Of a stretch of DNA of 41,675 bases, positions 8,305 through 18,446 are shown piece after piece. The position numbers and the translations under genes are program-made. The notes under the pieces are model-generated. The model was not told the DNA's origin. It did not search any database and worked only from the letters and a program-made list of their open reading frames with translations. Every line of letters begins with the position of its first letter. The first letter of the stretch is position 1. The stretch lies in NCBI GenBank assembly GCA_945870155.1, contig CAMBSB010000030.1, forward strand, positions 1 to 41,675, given 5' to 3'. This DNA comes from Paludibacter jiangxiensis. GTDB lineage: Bacteria > Bacteroidota > Bacteroidia > Bacteroidales > Paludibacteraceae.

Positions 8305-10359
8305 ATGAAAACAAAAATGATTACCTTGTTGATAATGATGGTCTTATCTTTATCTCTATTTGCTATTTCGAAAAGTGAGAACACTCAACTTATAGTGAAT
8401 AAAAATATTTATATCGAAACGACTTTAGCAGAGCAAGTTACTAAATCTATTATTTCCGTTGCAGGTGAAAATTCACGTTTTCGTGTGGAGCGCGGTGTGG
8501 CTCAGGTGGCAGCGTTGTGGCGCAAAGAAGATGGAACACCCGATGAATTTGCTACGTTTTGCAAAAGTAGTTTTATAGCCAACGATGCTCAATTGCAGAT
8601 TTTATTTGAAAAACTCCAGCGAAATCTGGAAATTATCAGCGGTTATTTTCATAAAATTGATTTGGAACTAAAAGAACCAGTGCAACTTACGGGCTCTGAA
8701 ATTACTCCTGTGGACGAGCTTTTTGGTGGGTATGACATCAGTTCACACTTGGATGATGATCTTTTTGCCAATAAAACAGCATTTATAACAGCCTTAAATT
8801 TCCCCTGCTTTTCGCTCGAAGAAAAAACTAAAATGGGTAAACAATGGACTCGCTTACAATGGGCTTACGCGCGTTTGGGTGATAGATTTATTACCCGCAT
8901 TCCGGCCGATGTGTTGCAAAATATGTCGCAGGTGCTCGCCACTGCTGATGCTTATATTTCCGCTTATAATATTTGTATGGGAAAGCTACAAAACGACAAA
9001 GGAGAAAGCCTTTTTCCTGCCGAAATGAAGTTAATTAGCCATTGGGGTTTGCGCGATGAATTGAAATCGGATTATTCCGACAAAAAACGCGGTCAGGAAA
9101 AACAGGAAATGATTTACTCGGTAATGAAGCGAATTATCAATCAAACCATCCCGGCTGAAGTGGTGAATGATGAAAAATATGCCTGGAATCCTATGTCAAA
9201 TAATTTTTATTTAGCTGGGAAACAAATGATTGCAAAGCCTGAGAGCAATAAACGATATGAAGTGCTGCTTGAAAACTTCAAAGCCAATAAGGAAATTGAT
9301 AAATACTCACCGCAAATGCCCAATGCTTTGGTTCGGAATTTTAATGGTTATTTGGAGATTCCACAACAGGATGTGGAGTCTTTGTTTAAAGGATTACTGA
9401 CTTCGCCCGAAGTAAAAAAAGTGGCAGCTTTGATACAGAAAAGATTGGGTCGCAAACTTCGACCTTATGATATTTGGTACAATGGCTTTAAGTCGAAACC
9501 CGATATGACTGAAGACGAATTAAGCCAAATTACTTCCAAAAAATACCCGAATCCCAAAGCCATGGAAGCAGATTTACCCGTGATACTTAAAAAATTAGGA
9601 TGGAATGCCGACAAAGCTAATCAAATTGCATCGTTAATAAAAGTTGATCCGGCTCGTGGTTCAGGTCATGCATCGGGTGCTGTGATGCGAAACGATTATG
9701 CACACTTGCGCACCCGTATTGCGCCTACAGGCATGGATTATAAGGGTTATAATATTGCTATTCACGAGTTTGGGCACAATACCGAACAAACTATTACACT
9801 GAATGATGTGGATTATTGGATGCTCAATGGAGTACCAAATACTGCTTTTACCGAAGCCGTTGCATTTCTTTTCCAAAAACGCGACCTTGAATTGCTTGGT
9901 TTCCAAAACTCAAACTCGGACGCGGATAAAAATCTGGCATTGGACGATTTTTGGTCGTGTTACGAAATTATGGGCGTAGCCTTGCTCGATATTGCAACTT
10001 GGGAGTGGATGTACGCTCACCCCGATGCTACTGCTTTGGAATTGAAGGAAGCTGTCTTATCCAAATCAAAAGAAATTTGGAATAGTTATTATGCCGGCAT
10101 CATGGGCGGAAAGGATGAAACTATTTTGGCAATTTATTCCCACATGATTGATAATCCACTTTATTTATCGAATTATCCTATCGGTCATTTAATTAGTTTT
10201 CAGGTTGAAGGCCAGATTAAAGGCAAATCTCTGTCAGATGAAATTCAAAGAATGTACACACAGGGACGTTTGATACCTCAAGTATGGATGAATAACAGTG
10301 TTGGCAAAGATATCTCAGCCGAACCTTTATTACAGGCAGTGAGAGATGCACTTAAATAG
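8305..10359 (+). CDS. Exported zinc metallopeptidase, M3-like gluzincin
   Basis: A signal peptide (about 1-20, MKTKMITLLIMMVLSLSLFA) precedes a large mostly helical protein. The zinc site is H487-E488-F-G-H491, with a likely third ligand E517 in FTEAVAF, 26 residues after H491. This spacing resembles the M3 (thimet/oligopeptidase F) peptidases. The rest is too diverged for me to assign a subfamily. It would cleave peptides in the periplasm or outside the cell; substrates are unknown. It lies just upstream of the ankyrin-repeat gene (34 nt from stop to the chosen start), so the two are probably co-transcribed. Confidence 0.72.
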   Translation: MKTKMITLLIMMVLSLSLFAISKSENTQLIVNKNIYIETTLAEQVTKSIISVAGENSRFRVERGVAQVAALWRKEDGTPDEFATFCKSSFIANDAQLQILFEKLQRNLEIISGYFHKIDLELKEPVQLTGSEITPVDELFGGYDISSHLDDDLFANKTAFITALNFPCFSLEEKTKMGKQWTRLQWAYARLGDRFITRIPADVLQNMSQVLATADAYISAYNICMGKLQNDKGESLFPAEMKLISHWGLRDELKSDYSDKKRGQEKQEMIYSVMKRIINQTIPAEVVNDEKYAWNPMSNNFYLAGKQMIAKPESNKRYEVLLENFKANKEIDKYSPQMPNALVRNFNGYLEIPQQDVESLFKGLLTSPEVKKVAALIQKRLGRKLRPYDIWYNGFKSKPDMTEDELSQITSKKYPNPKAMEADLPVILKKLGWNADKANQIASLIKVDPARGSGHASGAVMRNDYAHLRTRIAPTGMDYKGYNIAIHEFGHNTEQTITLNDVDYWMLNGVPNTAFTEAVAFLFQKRDLELLGFQNSNSDADKNLALDDFWSCYEIMGVALLDIATWEWMYAHPDATALELKEAVLSKSKEIWNSYYAGIMGGKDETILAIYSHMIDNPLYLSNYPIGHLISFQVEGQIKGKSLSDEIQRMYTQGRLIPQVWMNNSVGKDISAEPLLQAVRDALK

Positions 10360-10393
10360 ACATAATACTACCATTTCCCGTAAAATATTTAAT

Positions 10394-12301
10394 ATGAAGA
10401 TTTTCTTGAAACCGCTAATATCATTAGTTTTTATTATTATTTCAATTAGTAATAATTCACTTTATGGTGAGGATTTTGAAGCCATTGCTCGTCGCGGACA
10501 AGTGGAAGAAGTGAAAGTAATTCTGGCTAAAGGTGCTAATCCTAACATGAAATGGAACAAACAAACTTTTTTGGCTCATTCATTAGATAATAAATCGCAT
10601 GAACTCACAATTTTGATAATCAATGCGAAGGGAATTAAAATAAATGAATGGAGTATACAACCTCAACCTGAAGTTTCGTGGAAATTCACGGCGTTGATGA
10701 AAGCAGTACCTTACCCCGAAATGGTAACACTTTTGCTCGAAAAAGGTGCCTTGATTGATTTACAAGACGAATTACTGCATTGGGATGGAATGCCCGACAT
10801 AAATGGTGGAAATACTCCGCTTATGCTTGCTGTAGAGGAACATACGGAATCGGCCAAAATACTGATAAACAAAGGTGCAAAAATTAATATCCAAAATCGG
10901 GGTGGATATACGGCACTTATGAAAGCTGTGGGAAATACCGAAATTGCTAAAATTTTGATTGACAAAGGAGCAAATCTTAATATACAATCCAAAGGTGGTG
11001 AAACTGCTCTAATGCTGGCTGCCGAAAAATACAACGATGTTGTAAAATTGCTTTTGGATAAAGGAGCTAACATTTTATTGCGACAAAGTACCTATAAAGT
11101 TTCGCCCAATGCATTGGATTGTGCAGCGAAGTTTGGAAATATTGAAGCAGCCAAATTAATTTTGGCAAAAGCAGTAAGTTTGGGAGTTAAACCGGAAGTG
11201 ATAAGCGGGGCATTGCATTGGGCAGTGGTTTCTAACCAGTTGGAGATGGCAAAATACCTACTCGATGAAGGTGCAATTATTGAAGGAACTGACGAACTGG
11301 GAGGATATACGCCACTTATGGAGACATCTATGCTTGAGATGGTGCAGTTGTTGGTAAAGCGTGGAGCCAACGTAAATGCTAAAAGCAAATTCAATTATAC
11401 TCCTCTGCATAAAGCAGTTTTCAACTTTATGGGCGCTGACCCCAATGAAAAAAATTGTGAGAAAATTCTCAATTTATTGTTGGAAAAAGGTGCGAATGCC
11501 AATGTTCAGGATGGGAATGGTGTTTCTCCCCTGATGACTGCAGTACAGAAAATTACACCGACAAAAATTCTTATAGCCAATGGTGCTTCGATTAATTTGC
11601 AGAATAAAAATGGCGAAACAGCTTTGATGTATGCTGTAAAAGGCGGTTTGATTAAAGTTGTAATTATGGTTCCGGTTGTGGGTGTTTCCATTGAATCGGT
11701 CAAACTACTTTTAAGCAAAGGTGCAGATATTAACTTACAAGATAAATGGGGAAAAACTGCTTTGATGCATGCTGCAGGTGCTGTAACCGCCATTGGTAAT
11801 AAATATAATACATATACAGATGCAATGGAGCTTCTGCTCGAAAAAGGAGCTAAGTTGGAAGTGAAAGATAATGAAGGACATACAGCTTTGTATTGGGCTC
11901 AACGTTACAATAGACCCAAATCTGCAGCCATATTACTGGCAAAAGGAGCTGACTCGGCTCAAAAATATGATAAATCAACTGATAAATCAAACGTAAAAGC
12001 CGGTATAGTAGGAACTTGGGAAAATATCTTGAAAGCTGAAAATGTAGAAAACACCCTTAAGAAAGAAATCATCACCATGGTAAATAGGGTTGTTTTTAAT
12101 GCCGACTGGTCATACAGCAAAGTGTTGATTGTAAAAAATCAGCTTATTCCCGATGGTGGAAATTACAATGCTTACGAATTGAGAGATGGCAAAATTTGGT
12201 TATTCAATGCGCTGGGAACCAATGTTGTAATTGAATACAAATTTGAAGGAAATACACTGATACTTAATGGAGAAAAATACAATAAAGTGGTGAAAAAATA
12301 A
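10394..12301 (+). CDS. Exported ankyrin-repeat protein
   Basis: I chose the ATG at 10394 over the in-frame ATG at 10346, because 10394 starts a clean signal peptide (MKIFLKPLISLVFIIISIS) and avoids overlap with the upstream peptidase gene. About a dozen ankyrin repeats follow, recognisable by GxTxLMxA and AKILIxKGAxINxQ blocks. They are interrupted by one stretch rich in hydrophobic residues (KVVIMVPVVGVSIESVKLLL). The last roughly 100 residues (from GIVGTWENI) look like a small lipocalin-like beta domain. Such proteins bind other proteins; the partner may be the neighbouring peptidase, by analogy with exported ankyrin inhibitors of enzymes, but this is inference. Confidence 0.85.
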   Translation: MKIFLKPLISLVFIIISISNNSLYGEDFEAIARRGQVEEVKVILAKGANPNMKWNKQTFLAHSLDNKSHELTILIINAKGIKINEWSIQPQPEVSWKFTALMKAVPYPEMVTLLLEKGALIDLQDELLHWDGMPDINGGNTPLMLAVEEHTESAKILINKGAKINIQNRGGYTALMKAVGNTEIAKILIDKGANLNIQSKGGETALMLAAEKYNDVVKLLLDKGANILLRQSTYKVSPNALDCAAKFGNIEAAKLILAKAVSLGVKPEVISGALHWAVVSNQLEMAKYLLDEGAIIEGTDELGGYTPLMETSMLEMVQLLVKRGANVNAKSKFNYTPLHKAVFNFMGADPNEKNCEKILNLLLEKGANANVQDGNGVSPLMTAVQKITPTKILIANGASINLQNKNGETALMYAVKGGLIKVVIMVPVVGVSIESVKLLLSKGADINLQDKWGKTALMHAAGAVTAIGNKYNTYTDAMELLLEKGAKLEVKDNEGHTALYWAQRYNRPKSAAILLAKGADSAQKYDKSTDKSNVKAGIVGTWENILKAENVENTLKKEIITMVNRVVFNADWSYSKVLIVKNQLIPDGGNYNAYELRDGKIWLFNALGTNVVIEYKFEGNTLILNGEKYNKVVKK

Positions 12302-12349
12302 ATAAAAGTAAAAACTTTTTTTGTGCTTATTTGCTGATAATTTAAATTA

Positions 12350-12377
12350 AAACCTTGTTAAATACAAGGGTTTTTTT
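12350..12377 (+). terminator. Intrinsic terminator after the ankyrin gene
   Basis: The arms aaccttgt (12351-12358) and acaagggtt (12364-12372) pair with one G-T, followed by a T7 run. The remainder up to the regulatory site at 12675 has no convincing gene; the short frame 12389-12571 has no recognisable features. Confidence 0.75.
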
Positions 12378-12674
12378 ATTTATAAGTTTTGTTAAGTTGG
12401 AAAGCTTATAAAGAAAGGTTTTGTATGCGCTTTTTGATAAGCTATTTAATCTATAAGCCTACAATTATTAATTCTTTAGTATCTGTTAATCGTAATAAAG
12501 CAGGGTTTACAAAAAGCAAAATAAAGCAAATAAGTTATAAATGCCTCCAAAGTTTGATTTGGAACATATAATTTTTTCTGAAAGCATAAGATTTTGATAA
12601 AATTTAATGGCTGGTTAAGACCATAAGTATTTGAAATTCAAATAGATTAAACCTTCTAAATATAAGTATTTTTT

Positions 12675-12731
12675 TCTCCACATATTCAGTCAAAAATTCC
12701 ACATCATATATTATTATTCAATTTAATTTAG
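12675..12731 (+). promoter_or_regulatory. Candidate HTCS operator and promoter A (before PL9 gene 1)
   Basis: The direct repeat CCACAT occurs at 12678-12683 and 12699-12704 (21-bp period) with AGTCA between (12688-12692). After exactly 19 nt comes TAATTTAG (12724-12731), a near match to the TAnnTTTG -7 box. The same architecture recurs at 27156-27212 and, on the minus strand, at 30469-30522. A 21-bp direct repeat next to the -33 region is what an AraC-type activator such as the nearby HTCS would be expected to use. The regulator assignment is inference. Confidence 0.65.
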
Positions 12732-12768
12732 CGTCATGATAAAATCGAAAAATTAAACAAATAATATT

Positions 12769-15495
12769 ATGAAACGAATTTACTCCTTTGCAATTTTATT
12801 TTTTTGTGTCTTGAACTTTATTTCAGCCCGAACAATTTATGTTTCAACTACGGGCGATGATGCTAATCCGGGAACAGAAGCATCTCCCTATTTAAACATT
12901 CAAAAAGCAGTGGATGAAGCAGTTCCGGGTGATATGATATTCCTTCGAGGTGGAACTTATATGCTTACCAAACGTATTAAAATTCAGAAAGCCGGTACTT
13001 CCGAAGCACGCATCAGCATGTTTGGATATCAGGGTGAACGCGTTATAATTGATGGTACAAATATAGCAGTAACATCGGTCAATGAATTCAAACAGGCGCG
13101 TTGCATTTATGTCAACCATTTTGGCGATTATTGGCATTTTAAGAACATGGAATTTACTAATGCCAAAGACAATGGTATGAAAATGGAAGGAAGTTACAAT
13201 ATTGTAGAAAATTGTAAGTTTTACGGCAACAACGATACAGGACTTCAGATAGGGATGTATAAGGATTTTTCTATCGAAGAAACACAATCGTTTCCAATTT
13301 CAGGTGAACCTCAATTTAATCCTAATTACAGCTATTGTAAATATAATGTAGTAATTAACTGCGACTCCTGGTATAACTATGATAGCAAATCCTTTAGTGG
13401 AAGTGATGATGGAGGCGATGCCGATGGTTTTGCTGCCAAACTTTTTCCCGGTCCCGGAACTGAATTTCGTGGCTGTCGTGCATGGAATAATTCCGACGAC
13501 AATTGGGATTTGTACATGGTTTATCATCCTATAGTTATTGATAATTGCTGGAGTTGGAAAGCAGGTTACACTCCTAGTAATTCAGGCATAGGTAATGGTA
13601 ACGGTTTTAAACTCGGGGGCGGAGGAACATCGGGTGGTGCTGCATTTGCACAGTCAGTTGGGGCTCATGTTGTGCGTAATTGTGTTGCTTTCGATTGTTT
13701 GCACAAGGGTTTCGACCAAAATAATGCTTACGAAGCCATGTACATTTTTAATAACGTATCATTTGGAAATGAATACAATTATCGCTTCCCTACAGTTTTT
13801 CAGTATGGAACTATGTATATGCGCAATAATATTGGTTTTAAACCCACAACATTGAATCACGAATTTCTATCAGTTGACAAAGAAGGAGCTCAGGTGCCTA
13901 ACACTGCTTTTAACAGCTGGACAACTTTTGATGGTTGTGACGCCTACAAAGATGGAAATAAGGTGAATGGAGTTGCTGTAAAGGCTCAGGATCATTCGGC
14001 ACAATTCAAAAGTTTGTCTTCTACATTATTTTTAGCCAATCGTCAAGCTGATGGAAGTTTACCCGAAAATGATTTTTGTAAGTTAATTTCAGGAAGTAAA
14101 TTTATAAATTCAGGAGAAAATATCGAAAACTTCACACCTGCTGCTCATAGTCCGGGTGGTTTAACCTTACCCAATGTTTCCATTTTATACAATGATGGAA
14201 AAGCCGATATGGGAGCTTACGAAACAGGATTAGCTACTACTGCAACACTTTCGTTAATTTCAGGTAAAGCTGACCAGACAATTTTCACTGGAAATGCTAT
14301 CACTCCAACTATTTATAAATGGGGAGGTGCAGCAACTGATGTAACTGTGAGCAATTTACCTACAGGTTTAGAGCTAATTAAAGATGCTATAGCAAAAACT
14401 GTAACTATTTCAGGCATTCCAACTACAGAAAACACATATTCTGTGGTAAATATAGGTGGTTCAAATACAATTACATTGACAGGAGTGATAAAAATTTCAA
14501 CTCAGGCAGCTGCCACTTTAGTCTTAACCGAAGGTAAAGCAGCTCAGGAAGTATTTTTTGGTAATGCCATGATAAAAACAGTTTTTACCTGGGGTGGAGG
14601 AGCAACTGATGTTACTTACACTACATTGCCTGCGGGTATTGTAGCTGTAAAAGACATGACAGCAAAAACACTTACTTTTACCGGAGCTCCAACCGAGGAT
14701 GGTGCATTTTTAGTAAGTTCTGTGGGCGGTATGGAAGGTTCAACAGTTTCCATCAATTGTAATATTACACGTGTATTACCAACAAAAATTCTTACAGGTG
14801 ACTGGTATCATTTACAGGATTCTATCAATAAATTACCTGCCGACCTTCAAGGAGTATTAACAATTGGAAATGGAACAAGTTCGGCTAATCCAACTGTTTT
14901 AAATCCGGGATATGTTGAAACAACCGGTTCAGCTCCAAGTGGATGCACAATAGGTGCAATTAATGTAGAACGAAGTGGAGGATATGTACAATGGACTTTA
15001 CCTAGTTTAGTTGAACTGAAATCGAATATTCATTTTACAGGAACACGTACTTTGAATATTGAGTATACAGTGGGTGGTGTAACTAAAACATGGACTTCGG
15101 CTTCGTTGGCAAAACAAACCATGTTGAATTGGGACATGATGTTAGCCATTGGACTTGAACCAACCAAGAAACCGGTTACAATTAAATTTATAAACACAAC
15201 ATCTAGTGGTGGAATACGTGTTTACGATTTCTTTGTAAAAACTTTTGATGTTTCATCGGCTGTTGAAAAAGTTCAAGAACCAAAAACTACATTCCAAATG
15301 TATCAAACTGAAACAGCTTTGATAGTTTATGGTGAAATTGCTCAATTGAAAGTATATAATTTATCGGGAGCTGTAGTTGCTCAATCTACCATGTCGCAAA
15401 TTGTGGAAACAAACAAATTGACAAACGGTATTTATCTTGTTCATATACAAGATAAATCGGGTAGAGTTCTAACTCAAAAATTTATTAAAAAATAA
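12769..15495 (+). CDS. PL9 pectate lyase 1 with T9SS tail
   Basis: Secreted endo-acting pectate lyase. A signal peptide (1-20) is followed directly by the PL9 right-handed beta-helix (about 22-490). By spacing against Dickeya Pel9A, D219 (in DADGFAAK), D243, D244 and D247 (DDNWD) correspond to the calcium ligands, and K281 (NGFKLGG) to the catalytic base. Two Ig-like/putative-adhesin-type repeats follow (about 495-660, with repeated WGGxATDVT motifs), then a beta-sandwich (about 670-830). The T9SS sorting tail occupies about 838-908, with LKVYNLSG, NGIYLVHI and a basic end. It would be exported by type IX secretion and held at or released from the surface. It is the first of three PL9 genes in a row and lies 37 nt behind a candidate HTCS-controlled promoter. 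Confidence 0.93.
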   Translation: MKRIYSFAILFFCVLNFISARTIYVSTTGDDANPGTEASPYLNIQKAVDEAVPGDMIFLRGGTYMLTKRIKIQKAGTSEARISMFGYQGERVIIDGTNIAVTSVNEFKQARCIYVNHFGDYWHFKNMEFTNAKDNGMKMEGSYNIVENCKFYGNNDTGLQIGMYKDFSIEETQSFPISGEPQFNPNYSYCKYNVVINCDSWYNYDSKSFSGSDDGGDADGFAAKLFPGPGTEFRGCRAWNNSDDNWDLYMVYHPIVIDNCWSWKAGYTPSNSGIGNGNGFKLGGGGTSGGAAFAQSVGAHVVRNCVAFDCLHKGFDQNNAYEAMYIFNNVSFGNEYNYRFPTVFQYGTMYMRNNIGFKPTTLNHEFLSVDKEGAQVPNTAFNSWTTFDGCDAYKDGNKVNGVAVKAQDHSAQFKSLSSTLFLANRQADGSLPENDFCKLISGSKFINSGENIENFTPAAHSPGGLTLPNVSILYNDGKADMGAYETGLATTATLSLISGKADQTIFTGNAITPTIYKWGGAATDVTVSNLPTGLELIKDAIAKTVTISGIPTTENTYSVVNIGGSNTITLTGVIKISTQAAATLVLTEGKAAQEVFFGNAMIKTVFTWGGGATDVTYTTLPAGIVAVKDMTAKTLTFTGAPTEDGAFLVSSVGGMEGSTVSINCNITRVLPTKILTGDWYHLQDSINKLPADLQGVLTIGNGTSSANPTVLNPGYVETTGSAPSGCTIGAINVERSGGYVQWTLPSLVELKSNIHFTGTRTLNIEYTVGGVTKTWTSASLAKQTMLNWDMMLAIGLEPTKKPVTIKFINTTSSGGIRVYDFFVKTFDVSSAVEKVQEPKTTFQMYQTETALIVYGEIAQLKVYNLSGAVVAQSTMSQIVETNKLTNGIYLVHIQDKSGRVLTQKFIKK

Positions 15496-15508
15496 CTGTT
15501 ATTTTCAG

Positions 15509-15541
15509 ACCTGACAGGTTTTTATTACCTGTCAGGTTTTC
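15509..15541 (+). terminator. Terminator or attenuator between PL9 genes 1 and 2
   Basis: The arms acctgacaggt (15509-15519) and acctgtcaggt (15527-15537) are perfect reverse complements, with a T-rich loop and TTTT after the stem. No new promoter is obvious before the next start at 15571, so partial read-through is plausible. Confidence 0.8.
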
Positions 15542-15570
15542 TATTCCTTTAAATCAAAATATAAATTAGA

Positions 15571-18333
15571 ATGAAAAAAATTACACTTTCTCTGTTGGGA
15601 TTATTGTTTTTTGTAGGAATGGTTTCAGCCCAATTTTCAGAAACTTTCGAAACCGGAATGCCTGCATCTGCTCCTTCGTCCGAAACTACTGCATTGCTGG
15701 CATCAGGTACATGGAAAATCAATGGGGTTTTTGGCAAATCAGACAATGGCAGTAATCGTTTAGCAATGAATACAAATGCTTATGCTATTACCCCTGCCAT
15801 CGATAAACCTTTATCGCTTAGCTTCTCACATCGCGGTAGTGGCAGTGGCAAAATTCTGACAGTATATAAATCAATTGATAACGGAGCAAACTGGACAAGC
15901 ATAGGCACTGCAACTGTGAATTCTGCTTCCACTTACGGCTCAAGCAATATGTCGGTAGGCGAGGCTGGTACAAAAGGTGTTTTACTTAAATTCAGTTGCG
16001 GTTCTGCCACTATATACGTCGATAATGTGGTTGTTACTGTTTCAGCCATGGGTGATGAACCTACTACTCAGGCATCGCTTACTGCCAGCGAAATAACAGG
16101 TTCGTCAATGAAAATTAATTTTACCAAAGGAAATGGCACAGGTCGTTTATTGGTATATTCAAAAGCTACTGCTGTAACCTGGATTCCTGTTGATGGAACA
16201 CCTTATTTGAATTTGCCCAAATTGCTCGATACCAATGTAATGGGTGTATCAGCCGGAAATGCTGATAATGTGGTGATTACAGGGCTTGAAGCCGGTGAAA
16301 CCTATCATTTTGCAGTTTTTGAATTCAATGGCACGAATGAGAATACTAACTATCTGACATCTTCTGTTGGTCGACTTTCGCAAATAACTTCACAAGTGGC
16401 CAGTATTACCATAAATCCATCAATTATTAACTTTGGTTCGGTAAAAACATCAACTTTCAGTAAACGCAGTTTCACTGTTTCAGCAAAATATTTGTCACCT
16501 GCCGATGGAAATATTGCACTTACAACAAGTTCAGATTTCATGATTTCAACATCCTCATCGGATGGTTTTGGAACTTCACTCAACTTAGCTTATTCAGCCG
16601 GAACACTATCAAGCACAATAGTTTATGTTCAATTTCTGCCCTCAGCTTTGCAAAATTATTCAGCTTCATTAAATTTAAACGGAGGTGGAGCAACATCACA
16701 ATTATCATTACTTGGAATTGGTTCAAACACCGATTCCAAAGTTTATTACTTATCTCCAACCGGAAGCGACAGTGGGGAAGGTTCTTTCGACTCTCCGTGG
16801 TACAATCTTCAAAAAGCCGTGGATGCTGCTGTTCCCGGCGATACCATCATTTGCCGTGGAGGAACTTATTTCCCGAATATGATGAAAGATGGAACGAAAA
16901 CCACAGTACGTCTGACAACTATAGGTACTGCTGCAAAAAAGATTACGATAAAAAATTATCCCGGCGAAGCTCCTATTTTCAACTTCAAAGATCAACCAAA
17001 AAAAGTGAGCGTACGTGGTATTCAATTGGATGGTAATTATTGGCATATTTATGGTTTACATATAACTCAAGCCGGTGATAACGGTATAAAATTAGAAGGT
17101 AATTATAATAAAATTGAACGTTGTACATTTAGCTATAACGATGATACAGGTATTCAATTGGGATTCGGACACAATTTTTCAGATACGCACCCTGGAATTT
17201 CTTCGAACAATGGGAGTTATTGTGCTTATAATGATGTGGTTGATTGTGACTCCTACCTGAACTGCGATGCTGATAATTTTGGTAGCGATGCCGATGGTTT
17301 TGCCTGCAAAATGCACAATGGAATTGGAAACCGCTTTATTCGTTGTCGTGCATGGGACAATGCCGATGATGCTTGGGATTTGTATGAAACCGATTATCCA
17401 GTTTACCTGATAGAATGTTGGGCATGGGGTTCCGGTCGTGCCGAAAATTTCACCTGGGTACAGGCTGCCGGCTCGTTTCAGGGCAATGGAAACGGCATAA
17501 AAATGGGTGGAAATGGCACAGGCGGCTCATCCGAAGGAAAACATGAAGCATGGAATAGTGTGGCTTTTAATTGTAATAAAAGTGGTTCTGTTAAAGGTTT
17601 TGATCAAAATAGTCACAATGGAGGTGTAAAACTGGTTAATTGTTTGGCATTTGGTTGTGGATACGATTTTATGTTCGAAAAATCGTCGAACGATTGCGAG
17701 TATTACAACAATGTTTGTTTTGGAAATATCGAAATTGCAGGAGGATTGAACAGCAATAATGCTATGCTTTCTACTTCTGACAAAGCCTGGACAAACGTCA
17801 TTCGGGGTTTTGGTGCTTCTGATTTTGTGAGTTTAAGCGAAACCGATGCCAAAGCGCCACGTGGTGCAGATGGAAGTATGCCAACTAAATTTGCCCGACT
17901 TAAAAGTGGAAGCGTTTTGGTTGATAAAGGATTGAATCTTGTACCTCCATTTACGAATGATTTCCCATTTTTAAAGCAAAATGTTTATAGTTCTTCACGC
18001 GATATAGGTCCTTACGAATTACAGGAAGGTAATGTAAATACTGGTATTCAACTCATTATGAATTTGGATGCTAAATTAGTTCTTTCAATACTGCCAAATC
18101 CTTGCAAATCAGAAGCAATTGTAAAATTCAGCAGTGATTTTCCCGGCTCGGCTACTCTGAAAATTGTGGGTTTAAATGGTCAGACTATCAAAGAATGTTA
18201 CAAAGTTCAAGCTGATGCAGGCGTGGAGTATTTTATTCCTGTTTCGGTTAATTTACTCAACAATGGTATTTATTTTTGCCAGTTAAACATTGGCAATCAA
18301 ACCAGAACAACTAAATTGATAGTTGTAAAATAA
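15571..18333 (+). CDS. PL9 pectate lyase 2 with N-terminal accessory domains and T9SS tail
   Basis: A signal peptide (1-20) leads into a jelly-roll-like domain (about 22-155, starting FSETFETGMP), then a fibronectin-III-like segment (about 160-275) and an Ig-like/choice-of-anchor-type segment (about 278-385). The PL9 helix runs from about 392 to 810. Calcium ligands D575 (DADGFACK), D599, D600 and D603 (DDAWD) and catalytic K644 (NGIKMGG) are all present. A T9SS tail ends the protein (about 835-920, with SILPNPC, GLNGQTIKE and NNGIYFCQL). It differs from PL9 gene 1 mainly by carrying its extra domains at the N-terminus. The gap from the previous gene is 75 nt and contains a hairpin. Confidence 0.93.
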   Translation: MKKITLSLLGLLFFVGMVSAQFSETFETGMPASAPSSETTALLASGTWKINGVFGKSDNGSNRLAMNTNAYAITPAIDKPLSLSFSHRGSGSGKILTVYKSIDNGANWTSIGTATVNSASTYGSSNMSVGEAGTKGVLLKFSCGSATIYVDNVVVTVSAMGDEPTTQASLTASEITGSSMKINFTKGNGTGRLLVYSKATAVTWIPVDGTPYLNLPKLLDTNVMGVSAGNADNVVITGLEAGETYHFAVFEFNGTNENTNYLTSSVGRLSQITSQVASITINPSIINFGSVKTSTFSKRSFTVSAKYLSPADGNIALTTSSDFMISTSSSDGFGTSLNLAYSAGTLSSTIVYVQFLPSALQNYSASLNLNGGGATSQLSLLGIGSNTDSKVYYLSPTGSDSGEGSFDSPWYNLQKAVDAAVPGDTIICRGGTYFPNMMKDGTKTTVRLTTIGTAAKKITIKNYPGEAPIFNFKDQPKKVSVRGIQLDGNYWHIYGLHITQAGDNGIKLEGNYNKIERCTFSYNDDTGIQLGFGHNFSDTHPGISSNNGSYCAYNDVVDCDSYLNCDADNFGSDADGFACKMHNGIGNRFIRCRAWDNADDAWDLYETDYPVYLIECWAWGSGRAENFTWVQAAGSFQGNGNGIKMGGNGTGGSSEGKHEAWNSVAFNCNKSGSVKGFDQNSHNGGVKLVNCLAFGCGYDFMFEKSSNDCEYYNNVCFGNIEIAGGLNSNNAMLSTSDKAWTNVIRGFGASDFVSLSETDAKAPRGADGSMPTKFARLKSGSVLVDKGLNLVPPFTNDFPFLKQNVYSSSRDIGPYELQEGNVNTGIQLIMNLDAKLVLSILPNPCKSEAIVKFSSDFPGSATLKIVGLNGQTIKECYKVQADAGVEYFIPVSVNLLNNGIYFCQLNIGNQTRTTKLIVVK

Positions 18334-18384
18334 TCATCGAAATAAATTATTATTAAAAAAAAATGGCATTGTACCGATCTTATT

Positions 18385-18419
18385 CCCCTCTCCTCAAGGA
18401 GAGGGGTTAGGGGTGAGGT
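18385..18419. repeat. Dispersed intergenic repeat, copy 2
   Basis: The palindrome cccctctcct (18385-18394) with aggagagggg (18397-18406) is followed by ttaggggtgagg. It is the reverse orientation of the element at 31-71. It fills most of the gap between PL9 genes 2 and 3 and could act as a terminator-like hairpin. Confidence 0.75.
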
Positions 18420-18446
18420 AGTTACATTTAAAATTGCGTTATCTAT

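Noticed and set aside
10346-10393. Earlier ATG for the ankyrin-repeat protein
   Set aside because: It would overlap the peptidase gene and put 16 polar residues before an otherwise ideal signal peptide at 10394.
12389-12571. 60-codon open frame in the gap before PL9 gene 1
   Set aside because: No family resemblance, AT-driven composition and no promoter-like box; it lies just after a terminator.
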